From: JBBRNH01 sp038247465
Lineage (GTDB): Bacteria > Bacteroidota > Bacteroidia > Cytophagales > Spirosomataceae
Direction of reading: 5' to 3'
NCBI GenBank assembly: GCA_038247465.1
Contig: JBBRUV010000256.1
Location: 1-7,410 of the forward strand
Length of the DNA: 7,410 nucleotides
In this document: in pieces, positions 1 to 6,631 of the stretch
Numbering within the stretch: position 1 is the first letter of the stretch
Layout of the letters: each line of letters begins with the position of its first letter
Position numbers and translations under genes: made by a program
Notes under the pieces: model-generated
The model's database searches: none
Told to the model about the DNA's origin: nothing
What the model saw: the letters and a program-made list of their open reading frames with translations, nothing else

Positions 1-1
1 C

Positions 2-601
2 GATATAGATGCCACGCCGAAGCACTTTTTCACCCCAAATCCGGGCGACATCAAGTATAAAGACACGAACGGCGACGGGGTGGTAAACGCCGACGACCGG
101 CAGTTGATCGGCAACAGTTTTCCGCGCTACGAATACAGCCTGAACCTGAACCTGAACTACGGCATTTTTGACCTGAACACGTTTGTGCAGGGCGTGGGCA
201 AGCGCGACAATTACATTTCCGGCACGGGCGCGTGGCCGTTTTTTGCGGCTGATTTTGTGCCGTCGCTGCTCGAAATGCACAAGGATTACTGGCGGGCCGA
301 CAACCCCGATGCCCGGTTTCCGCGCCTGACCCCCACGATTGGCGTAAACAGCACCAACTCGTCGTTTTGGGTCATCAGCTCGTCGTATCTGCGGATCAAG
401 AATATTAATTTCGGGGTGAAAGTACCGCAGAACATCGTCACGAAGCTCAAAATGCAGTCGGCCCGAATTTACTTCAGCGGCCAGAACCTGCTGACGTTCA
501 CCAAGTTCTGGGAAGGCTTTGATCCTGAACTGACCAACAACAACGCCGAGTTTTATCCGATCATGAAGACCTACACGGTCGGGTTGAATTTGAAGTTTTA
601 A
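2..601 (+). CDS. SusC/RagA-family TonB-dependent outer-membrane transporter, C-terminal part (5' end outside window)
   Basis: This is the last 199 residues of a SusC-like TonB-dependent receptor, the outer-membrane barrel that imports nutrients bound by its SusD partner using energy from TonB. The reading frame is open from base 2, so the true start lies upstream; a GTG at 80 falls inside the conserved barrel region and is not a real start. Visible family marks are the segment PGDIKYKDTNGDGVVNADD (partial residues 14-32), an EF-hand-like acidic loop very common in SusC proteins, followed by strand-rich sequence (FPRYEYSLNLNLNYG), the motif SSSYLRIKNINFGVKVP, and SGQNLLTFTKFWEGFDPE. The protein ends in LNLKF with a terminal phenylalanine, as expected for recognition by the barrel-assembly machinery. 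The SusD gene follows after 20 bases, so the two are almost certainly co-transcribed. The family call is secure; the substrate is not readable from this end. Confidence 0.95.
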   Translation, partial: DIDATPKHFFTPNPGDIKYKDTNGDGVVNADDRQLIGNSFPRYEYSLNLNLNYGIFDLNTFVQGVGKRDNYISGTGAWPFFAADFVPSLLEMHKDYWRADNPDARFPRLTPTIGVNSTNSSFWVISSSYLRIKNINFGVKVPQNIVTKLKMQSARIYFSGQNLLTFTKFWEGFDPELTNNNAEFYPIMKTYTVGLNLKF

Positions 602-621
602 CCCCCCATTCACGAAACACA

Positions 622-2394
622 ATGAAAAAGACACTCATTTTTCTGCTTACCCTCGCCCTATCCGGGTGCAGCGATTTTTTAGACCGTCAGCCGCTGGATG
701 CTCCATCGAGCGTGACCTTCTACGCCAACGAAGCCGAAGTACGGCTTGGCCTGACGGGCGTGTACAATGCTGCCTTCTGGAACAACGTCGGTAACGTGCC
801 TGACATTAAGCGGCTTGAGGGCGCAACGGACTTGCTGATTTCGCGGAAGGCCGATGCCGAATCGCTCATTGCTCAGGGCGACAACGGGCCGTTTGTGCCG
901 GGCAATGCCTGGCCCGACCGGACGTGGCAGCAGGGTTTCCGGCTGGTATCCCGCGCCAATGCATTTCTGGAAGGCATGAAACGGGCCGAAGCCACCACGC
1001 CCAAAGCCGCCTACGCCCGGATGCGGGCCGAAGCCATTACGCTGCGGGCCTGGGGTTATTTTCACCTCCTGACGTGGTTTGGCGATGTGCCGTTTTATAC
1101 CGCGCCGTTGGCCGTGAGCGAATACGAAACCGTGCCGCGCACGCCCGTTGCCCAGGTGGTGGCCGCACTCTACAAAGACCTCGACGAAGCCTACGCAGCC
1201 CTCGACCTGAACCCTGCCGAGCGCGGACGGGTTGGCAAAGGCTTTGCCTACGGCTTGAAAGCCCGGCTTGGTCTGCTGATTAAAGACTGGAAAACGGTGG
1301 AAACCGCCACCGAAACACTCATCAAAACGGGAAACTACGCCTTGAATCCCGGCTACCAAAACCTGTTTACGCTGGCCGGGCAAACCGCCAATGCAGGCCG
1401 CGAGGTGATGATGCAGATGATGTATCCTGCCGAAAACCCCAACATTGCCAACTGGCAGGTGGTGGGTTACACGCCCCGCCAAACGCTTGGTGCACAGAGT
1501 AATAACTTTCCGACGCAGGCAATGGTGGATAAGTTTGAGTGCGTAGACGGCAAACGGATTGACGAATCGCCGTTGTATGACCTCAGAAACCCCAGCCGCA
1601 ACCGCGACCGCAGATTGCGCCTGACGCTGTATATGCCCGGCGATACGATGAACGTCAGGATGAGTAAAACGGCGGCTCTGCCCTACCAGAATCCCAATCA
1701 GCAATTTATTTTTAACATCCATACCGACCAGATTTTCCGGTATAACTGGAACACGCAACGGTATGACGTAATCACGGGCAACCCCGATTTTGTGACCTCG
1801 GCCAACGGCGTGTGGCAGTTTGGCGCAACGGGCGCGGTTGGGGGCGTGGGCTACGTGTGGCGCAAATACAACGACCCCGACCAATATGCCTGGGAGCTGA
1901 AAACGCCGTTTATCCTGATGCGCTACGCCGAGATTCTGCTGATGAACGCCGAGGCTAAAATCGAGCAGGGAATTCTGGACGGTTCGGTGACAGACAACAT
2001 CAACGCCGTGCGCCGGCGGTCGGGGCAACCCAACACAACGGCGGCTGGTGTGCCCGCCCTGCGGCAGCTTGTCCGGCGCGAACGGGCCGTTGAATTTGCC
2101 ACCGAAGGGCTGCGGCTGTTCGACATCCGGCGGTGGGGTATTGTGCTGGATGTAATGAACGGCCCCATCGTGGGGGCGGCCAAAAACCCGGCCAACGCGC
2201 CGACATTGCCATCGTTCGGGGCCAAAGGATCGGTGCAGGATTTAAACGATATTCCTGATTATTCGGCCAGCGTTGCGCTCCGCATCAGCAGCCGCAACGA
2301 GGTTCGGAAAAACTCGTCCAAGTACACGCTCTGGCCGATTCCGCAGGGCGAACGGGACAAAAATCCGGGCCTGACCCAGAATCCGGGCTGGTAG
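622..2394 (+). CDS. SusD/RagB-family nutrient-binding outer-membrane lipoprotein
   Basis: This 590-residue protein is the surface lipoprotein that caps a SusC barrel and captures glycans or other nutrients for import. It starts with a short lipoprotein signal: MKK, a hydrophobic stretch, then the lipobox LSGC with the lipidated cysteine at residue 16, followed by SDFLDRQPLD, a typical SusD N-terminus. Further family marks are MRAEAITLRAWGYFHLLTWF (from residue 134) with GDVPFY after it, the helix RYAEILLMNAEAK (from 434), LFDIRRWG (499-506), and the C-terminal LWPIPQGERDKNPGLTQNPGW, where the protein ends, a near-universal SusD ending. Length is normal for the family. The start at 622 is chosen because it gives a complete lipoprotein signal; there is no clear Shine-Dalgarno, which is usual in Bacteroidota. 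It follows the susC-like gene by 20 bases and is followed by a strong hairpin, so it probably ends the operon. Ligand is unknown. Confidence 0.97.
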   Translation: MKKTLIFLLTLALSGCSDFLDRQPLDAPSSVTFYANEAEVRLGLTGVYNAAFWNNVGNVPDIKRLEGATDLLISRKADAESLIAQGDNGPFVPGNAWPDRTWQQGFRLVSRANAFLEGMKRAEATTPKAAYARMRAEAITLRAWGYFHLLTWFGDVPFYTAPLAVSEYETVPRTPVAQVVAALYKDLDEAYAALDLNPAERGRVGKGFAYGLKARLGLLIKDWKTVETATETLIKTGNYALNPGYQNLFTLAGQTANAGREVMMQMMYPAENPNIANWQVVGYTPRQTLGAQSNNFPTQAMVDKFECVDGKRIDESPLYDLRNPSRNRDRRLRLTLYMPGDTMNVRMSKTAALPYQNPNQQFIFNIHTDQIFRYNWNTQRYDVITGNPDFVTSANGVWQFGATGAVGGVGYVWRKYNDPDQYAWELKTPFILMRYAEILLMNAEAKIEQGILDGSVTDNINAVRRRSGQPNTTAAGVPALRQLVRRERAVEFATEGLRLFDIRRWGIVLDVMNGPIVGAAKNPANAPTLPSFGAKGSVQDLNDIPDYSASVALRISSRNEVRKNSSKYTLWPIPQGERDKNPGLTQNPGW

Positions 2395-2413
2395 AAACCC
2401 GGGCGTAGAACAA

Positions 2414-2459
2414 CCAATGCCGCTATGCACGCTACGAATCGCTTGCATATCGGCATTGG
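2414..2459 (+). terminator. Strong inverted repeat after the SusD gene, probable transcription terminator
   Basis: The arms CCAATGCCGCTATGCA (2414-2429) and TGCATATCGGCATTGG (2444-2459) pair at 15 of 16 positions, with one mismatch, around a 14-base loop. The hairpin lies 20 bases after the SusD stop codon and is followed by CATTTTAAC, only a short T run, so it is not a perfect intrinsic terminator. Its position between the SusC/SusD pair and the promoter box of the next gene supports a role in ending the upstream transcript or stabilising its 3' end. The structure is nearly symmetric and could also act on the other strand. Confidence 0.7.
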
Positions 2460-2489
2460 CATTTTAACAAAACGAGCCTGAGAAACCGC

Positions 2490-2497
2490 TATCTTTG
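2490..2497 (+). promoter_or_regulatory. Bacteroidota-type -7 promoter box (TAnnTTTG) for the YfhO-family gene
   Basis: The sequence TATCTTTG matches the TAnnTTTG box recognised by the primary sigma factor of Bacteroidota. It lies 20 bases before the ATG at 2518 and after the upstream hairpin, so transcription would begin a few bases downstream and give a very short leader. I do not see a clear TTG-type -33 element at the expected distance; only a T-rich patch (TTTTAAC, 2462-2468) lies roughly there. The box is therefore a good positional and sequence match but is supported by one element only. Confidence 0.6.
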
Positions 2498-2517
2498 CCC
2501 GCCCTGACCCGTCTGTT

Positions 2518-5148
2518 ATGCTAATGAATTTCGCTCCGTTTTTTCGGCAACTCCGCCCACACCTCCCCTTTGTGCTGGGCTTTTTTTTACTCGCTTCGTT
2601 CTATTTTATTCCGGCCTGGCAAGGTAAAGAACTACCGTTTCAGGACGTTCGGCAGAGTTACGCATCCACGCAGGAACTCCGCAACTTCCGCGACCAAACG
2701 GGACAGTTTCCGCTCTGGACCGACGCGCTTTTTGGTGGAATGCCCGCCTACCTCATTGCCTTCGACATGACCTACACGTTTGTCAACAAGGTATTAAATG
2801 TTATCCTGAATCTGATTCCGGTGCCGGTGTATCTGCTGTTTCTGGGGATGCTGGTGGCCTACATCTGGCTGGTGGTGCTGGGCCTGAATCGGTGGCTGGC
2901 CGCGCTGGGGGGCGTTGGTTATGCGCTGGGCAGTTACGCGCTGATTTATTTAGAAGCCGGCCACGTATCGCAGATTCTGGCCCTGATTTATGGCCCCGGT
3001 ATTTTAGCCGGTATCGCGCTGGCATTGCGCGGGCGGTATCTGGCGGGCGGGGCGGTTACGGCCTTGTTTATCTGTTTAGAATTTGGGGCTAATCACCTGC
3101 AAATCACCTATTATGTATTTTTGCTGGCCGCTATGTACGTCATCATCGAGGGCGTTTGGCTGGTGCGGGCCGGGCAAGTGCGGCAGTTAGCATTGGCATT
3201 GGTGGTGCTGGTTGGGGCCGGTGCGCTCGGCGGGGCTACGTTTGGCAAACGGCTGCTGGTGGTCAATCAATATTCAAAAGAAACCATCCGGGGCCGCGCC
3301 GAACTTACCGCCAAAACCACTGCTCAGGCAGAACCCGGCGCAGCAACACCACCCGCTACGGCTGCATCGGCAAAACCCAAAGACGGGCTTGATGCCACGT
3401 ATGCCTTTGAATACAGCTACCAACTGCCCGAAACCTTTACCCTCCTGATTCCGAATGTTTACGGTGGCGCATCGGGTGGCGGTCTCGACGAAAAATCGGC
3501 CACATACACCGCCATGACCAACAAAGGTGTTGACCCGGCCACTGCCAAACAGTTTGTTGAACTCGGTGCGCCAACTTACTGGGGTGATTTGCCGATTGCG
3601 GGTGGCCCGGCCTACGCCGGGGCCATTCTGTTGTTTCTGTTTGTGTTGGGCATGATTGTCTCCCAAAATCGGATCAAGTGGTTTTTCTTAGCCGCAACGG
3701 TACTGCTGGTGATGATTGCCTGGGGCAAAAACTTCCTGATTCTGAACGGTTTGCTGTTCGATTATTTCCCGTATTTCAACAAATTTCGCGCCGTCACCCA
3801 GACCTTGCTGCTGGCCCAATTGTTTATCGGAGCCGGGGCAGCGTTGGGGGTTCAGGCCGTGCTTGACCGCAAAATGACCCTTGCCCAGTTGCGCCAACCG
3901 TTGTTGATTGCCTTAGGAGCAACGGCAGGACTCGCCTTAGTTTTTGCCGTGTTGGGCGGTACATTTTTTACGTTTCGCACCGAAAAAGACCTGTCGATTT
4001 TGGCGCAGTATTTTGGCGAGCAGGGAGCGGGCGAGATGCTCACGGCCCTGGTAAAAGACCGGCAAAGCCTGATGCAGGCCGATGCGTTCCGGTCGGTGAT
4101 TTTTATTCTTTTAGCTGCCGGGGCGTTATGGCTGTTTGTGGCCGGTCGGATCAAAGCCGCCCTGTTTTATCCCATTTTGTTGCTCCTGACCACTGCTGAC
4201 CTGTTTTTGGTGGACAAGCGATTTCTAACCAACAGCGATTTCCAGTCGAAAGCTCAACTCAATGCCGCCTACGAAGCCACGCCTACCGACCAGCAGATTT
4301 TACAGGACAAAACACTGAGTTACCGCGTTTGGGAACAAGCCGGCGACTTTATGAGCAGCAACCGCGCTTCGGCATTTCACAAATCCGTTGGCGGGTATCA
4401 CGCGGCCAAACTACGCCGGTATCAGGAGTTGATTACGTATGCCCTGCCCAAAAATACACTCGGTGTACTGAATATGCTCAACGTGCGCTATGTGATTCAG
4501 AGCCAGCCCGATAGTGCAACTGGCCAGAGCCAAACCTTTGCCCAGCAAAACCCCGAAGCCCTCGGCAATGCCTGGTTTGTGCAGCAGGTACAGACCGTGG
4601 CCGATGCCGACGCGGAGATGGCCGCCCTGGCCACACCTGCCTTTGACCCGCGCCGAACCGCTATTGTTGATGCCCGATTTGCCCCCGCACTCACCGGCCT
4701 GCCCACCGTTTTGGATACCACCGGCACCATCACACTGACAACGTATATCCCCGATAACCTGACTTACGAAAGCAATGCCCCCGGTGAGCGATTGGCCGTA
4801 TTTTCGGAGATTTTTTACCGGGGACAAGACGACTGGCAAACCCTGATTGATGGCAAAGAAGTAAAACACATCCGGGCCGATTATGTGCTGCGGGCCTTGC
4901 GGATTCCGGCGGGGAAACACACCCTCGAATTCAAATTCGTGCCGCCGTTGGTGGGCCTGGGAAACACCATTGACCTGATTGCCAATATCGTATTACTGGC
5001 TCTGCTGGGTTTCGCGCTGTTTATCGGCATCAGAACCGTGCCGGTGGTTGAGGAGCCGCACTCGTTTGTTCCGGCTGAACCTGCACCTAAAGCTCCTCCG
5101 ACAGCAACCACCCCCGTTCAGAAACGCCCCTCCAAACGGAAGCAATGA
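2518..5148 (+). CDS. YfhO-family polytopic membrane protein (glycosyltransferase-like)
   Basis: This 876-residue protein matches the YfhO family of large multi-pass membrane proteins. In Bacillus and Listeria, YfhO-type proteins take part in glycosylation of lipoteichoic acid; Bacteroidota have no lipoteichoic acid, so the acceptor here is unknown. The layout is: a first membrane helix (about 15-34); a loop with the conserved FQDVRQSY (Asp43) and PLWTDALFGGMPAY; many further helices carrying EAGHVSQ (146-152) and NHLQITYY (192-199); an Ala/Pro/Thr-rich loop (about 264-290); LLIPNVYGGASGGG; more helices; the motif HKSVGGYHAAKLRRYQE; a C-terminal beta-rich domain (about 742-815) with FSEIFYRGQDDW, IDGKEV and IPAGKH; a last helix (about 818-840); and a Pro/Lys/Arg-rich tail (845-876). 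ATG at 2524 (residue 3) is an alternative start. A hairpin and a -7 box precede it, suggesting its own promoter. The family call is strong; the reaction is inferred. Confidence 0.9.
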   Translation: MLMNFAPFFRQLRPHLPFVLGFFLLASFYFIPAWQGKELPFQDVRQSYASTQELRNFRDQTGQFPLWTDALFGGMPAYLIAFDMTYTFVNKVLNVILNLIPVPVYLLFLGMLVAYIWLVVLGLNRWLAALGGVGYALGSYALIYLEAGHVSQILALIYGPGILAGIALALRGRYLAGGAVTALFICLEFGANHLQITYYVFLLAAMYVIIEGVWLVRAGQVRQLALALVVLVGAGALGGATFGKRLLVVNQYSKETIRGRAELTAKTTAQAEPGAATPPATAASAKPKDGLDATYAFEYSYQLPETFTLLIPNVYGGASGGGLDEKSATYTAMTNKGVDPATAKQFVELGAPTYWGDLPIAGGPAYAGAILLFLFVLGMIVSQNRIKWFFLAATVLLVMIAWGKNFLILNGLLFDYFPYFNKFRAVTQTLLLAQLFIGAGAALGVQAVLDRKMTLAQLRQPLLIALGATAGLALVFAVLGGTFFTFRTEKDLSILAQYFGEQGAGEMLTALVKDRQSLMQADAFRSVIFILLAAGALWLFVAGRIKAALFYPILLLLTTADLFLVDKRFLTNSDFQSKAQLNAAYEATPTDQQILQDKTLSYRVWEQAGDFMSSNRASAFHKSVGGYHAAKLRRYQELITYALPKNTLGVLNMLNVRYVIQSQPDSATGQSQTFAQQNPEALGNAWFVQQVQTVADADAEMAALATPAFDPRRTAIVDARFAPALTGLPTVLDTTGTITLTTYIPDNLTYESNAPGERLAVFSEIFYRGQDDWQTLIDGKEVKHIRADYVLRALRIPAGKHTLEFKFVPPLVGLGNTIDLIANIVLLALLGFALFIGIRTVPVVEEPHSFVPAEPAPKAPPTATTPVQKRPSKRKQ

Positions 5149-5202
5149 CTAAGCCAACTAATGTTACACAGACTCGTTTGTAATTCTGAACGCAAACCAT
5201 CA

Positions 5203-6588
5203 ATGAGCAAAAGATCGATTGTGTGGCTGCTTGGCATGGGAGGGTTGCTGATTGCTGAAGCAGCCTACGGTCAGTGCGGGCCATCGAACAACCTGTCGGG
5301 AGCCTTGCGGGTTCGGCCCGCAACGGGCTGTGTGCCGCTTACTGTCAGGGCGGGCAACTCCCAGGCCATCGCCAAAAACATCCGCCATATATTCATGTAT
5401 GATGGGCGAGACGAATCGAAGACGACAACAGATACCGTGTTTACCTACACCAAACCGGGGATTTATTATGTTCTGCAACTGTCAGATGCCGACGGGAAAC
5501 CCGCTCGTGCCTGTGCCATTATAACGGTACAGGACACCTTGCCGCCCCCGTTTGTCTATACCACTTGTGGTAACTTAGTTACGTTGATTGTTAATATGGC
5601 CCCCCCTGCCAACTATGATGGGTATCGTATTGACTGGGGCGATGGCACATCGGAAGACGTTTTGCCCGAACAGGCCAAATCAATAAAGCGCACCTACACC
5701 ACAGCGGGTACGCACCGGGTCAGGGTATCGGGGCAATTTTTGCCGAGCCGTTGTGGCGGTACCAGTACCCAACAAATCACTCACGGAGCCGCGCCCGTCC
5801 TGCCAACCATCAGCGGGCTGTTTGCACAAGGCTCATCATTAGTCGTTCCCCTGTTAAATCCCGGTTTATTAACGTTTTACGCAGAAAAACGCGTTGGTTC
5901 AGAACCCTACCAGCGAGCATCTCCCACGTTATCCGTTCCGATGACCTCGTTGTTCACCACCATAGATTCAACGAAACTTATCTGTTTTCGGCTGATTATG
6001 GTTGATACGTGCATTACCAAAAAGCCGCTTCCCGAAGTTTGTTATTTTCCGCCACCGTCGGCCACCGTAACCGTTCCGCCATCGGCCACCGTAACCGTTC
6101 CGCCATCGGCCACCGTAACCGTTCCGCCATCGGCTACCGTAACCGTTCCGCCATCGGCTACTATAACCGTTCCGCCATCGGCTACCGTGACTCAGCCCCC
6201 CTCCCCTACTGTTAGCGTTCCACCGTCGGCAACAGTAACCGTGCCTCCATCGCCAACCGTCACCGTGCCACCGTCAGTAACAACAGCCGTGATTCCGGCA
6301 TCGCCCGAAACAAACTGGTTTTTTCCAACGGCTTTTACGCCCAATAACGATGGCGTGAATGACAGCTTTGGCCCGGTAGGAATGCTGCCCGTTGTGATGT
6401 TCAGGCTGGTTATTTTTGACCGATGGGGCATTGCCATCTTTGACACCACCGACTCGGTTACGGGCTGGGACGGGCGCACCATAAACGGCGCACTTGCCCC
6501 GCCCGGCCCCTATCCGTACCGGGCCGACTGGCAGGAAAACGCGGATAATCAGCGGAGTTGGCGGGGTTCGGTGTTGCTGTTACGGTGA
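5203..6588 (+). CDS. Secreted PKD-like protein with Pro/Thr-rich repeat linker and T9SS type-B (gliding-motility-associated) C-terminal sorting domain
   Basis: I choose the ATG at 5203 (461 residues) over the in-frame ATG at 5161, because only the 5203 start places a normal Sec signal at the N-terminus: MSKR, a hydrophobic core, and a likely cleavage at AYG|Q after residue 23. The mature part has a cysteine-containing N-terminal region with two PKD-like segments: one around ATGCVPLTV to YTKPGIYYVLQLSD, and a clearer one with WGDGT (145-149) and YTTAGTHRVRVSG. A less recognisable beta-rich region follows up to about residue 280. Residues 284-363 are ten tandem 8-residue repeats of the PPSATVTV type. 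The end (about 372-461) is a CHU_C/TIGR04131-type domain: FPTAFTPNNDGVNDSF, IFDRWG, GWDG, PPGPYPYRADW and a final GSVLLLR. That domain directs export through the type IX secretion system. The protein is thus probably exported to the surface or medium, with unknown binding partner. It follows the YfhO gene by 54 bases and may be co-transcribed. Confidence 0.88.
   Translation: MSKRSIVWLLGMGGLLIAEAAYGQCGPSNNLSGALRVRPATGCVPLTVRAGNSQAIAKNIRHIFMYDGRDESKTTTDTVFTYTKPGIYYVLQLSDADGKPARACAIITVQDTLPPPFVYTTCGNLVTLIVNMAPPANYDGYRIDWGDGTSEDVLPEQAKSIKRTYTTAGTHRVRVSGQFLPSRCGGTSTQQITHGAAPVLPTISGLFAQGSSLVVPLLNPGLLTFYAEKRVGSEPYQRASPTLSVPMTSLFTTIDSTKLICFRLIMVDTCITKKPLPEVCYFPPPSATVTVPPSATVTVPPSATVTVPPSATVTVPPSATITVPPSATVTQPPSPTVSVPPSATVTVPPSPTVTVPPSVTTAVIPASPETNWFFPTAFTPNNDGVNDSFGPVGMLPVVMFRLVIFDRWGIAIFDTTDSVTGWDGRTINGALAPPGPYPYRADWQENADNQRSWRGSVLLLR
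6052..6291 (+). repeat. In-frame tandem repeat, ten 24-bp units encoding PPSATVTV-type octapeptides
   Basis: Ten consecutive 24-base units encode PPSATVTV or close variants (PPSATITV, PPSATVTQ, PPSPTVSV, PPSPTVTV, and a decayed last unit PPSVTTAV). Units 2 and 3 (6076-6099 and 6100-6123) are identical in DNA, units 1, 4 and 5 differ from them by one to three bases, and units 6-10 diverge more, often by synonymous changes (for example CCGCCATCG against CCACCGTCG or CCTCCATCG for Pro-Pro-Ser). The unit length is a multiple of three, so gain or loss of units changes linker length without a frameshift. The array joins the PKD-like region to the T9SS sorting domain and likely forms an extended, flexible Pro/Thr-rich spacer. 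Confidence 0.97.
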
Positions 6589-6631
6589 TAGACCCCTCCA
6601 CGAAATAAACAAAACAAAACCACCTGAAACC

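Noticed and set aside
679..2028. Long open frame (449 codons) on the - strand inside the SusD gene
   Set aside because: It lies fully opposite a gene with unmistakable SusD motifs, its translation has no recognisable domain and is unusually rich in His, Gly and Val, and such antisense frames are common in GC-biased coding sequence.
5181..5188. TAATTCTG as a -7 promoter box before the secreted-protein gene
   Set aside because: It departs from TAnnTTTG at one fixed position, has no -33 partner, and would leave a leader of only about ten bases. Co-transcription with the YfhO gene is equally likely.
5161..5202. Upstream in-frame ATG at 5161 as the start of the secreted protein
   Set aside because: It would add 14 mostly polar residues before the signal peptide (MLHRLVCNSERKPS) and spoil it; the ATG at 5203 gives a standard Sec signal.
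6009..6215. Alternative-frame translations of the repeat array (IGHRNRSA-type on +, DGGTVTVA-type on -)
   Set aside because: Because the 24-base unit is a multiple of three, every frame through it stays open and looks repetitive. Only the frame with the signal peptide and sorting domain is supported.
6052..6291. CRISPR-like array
   Set aside because: Units are directly adjacent with no spacers, in frame inside a gene, and encode a regular Pro/Thr-rich peptide.
6494..6631. N-terminal extension of the AMP nucleosidase frame back to 6494
   Set aside because: This part overlaps the sorting-domain coding region in another frame, and its translation has no family similarity; the conserved N-terminus starts at 6632.
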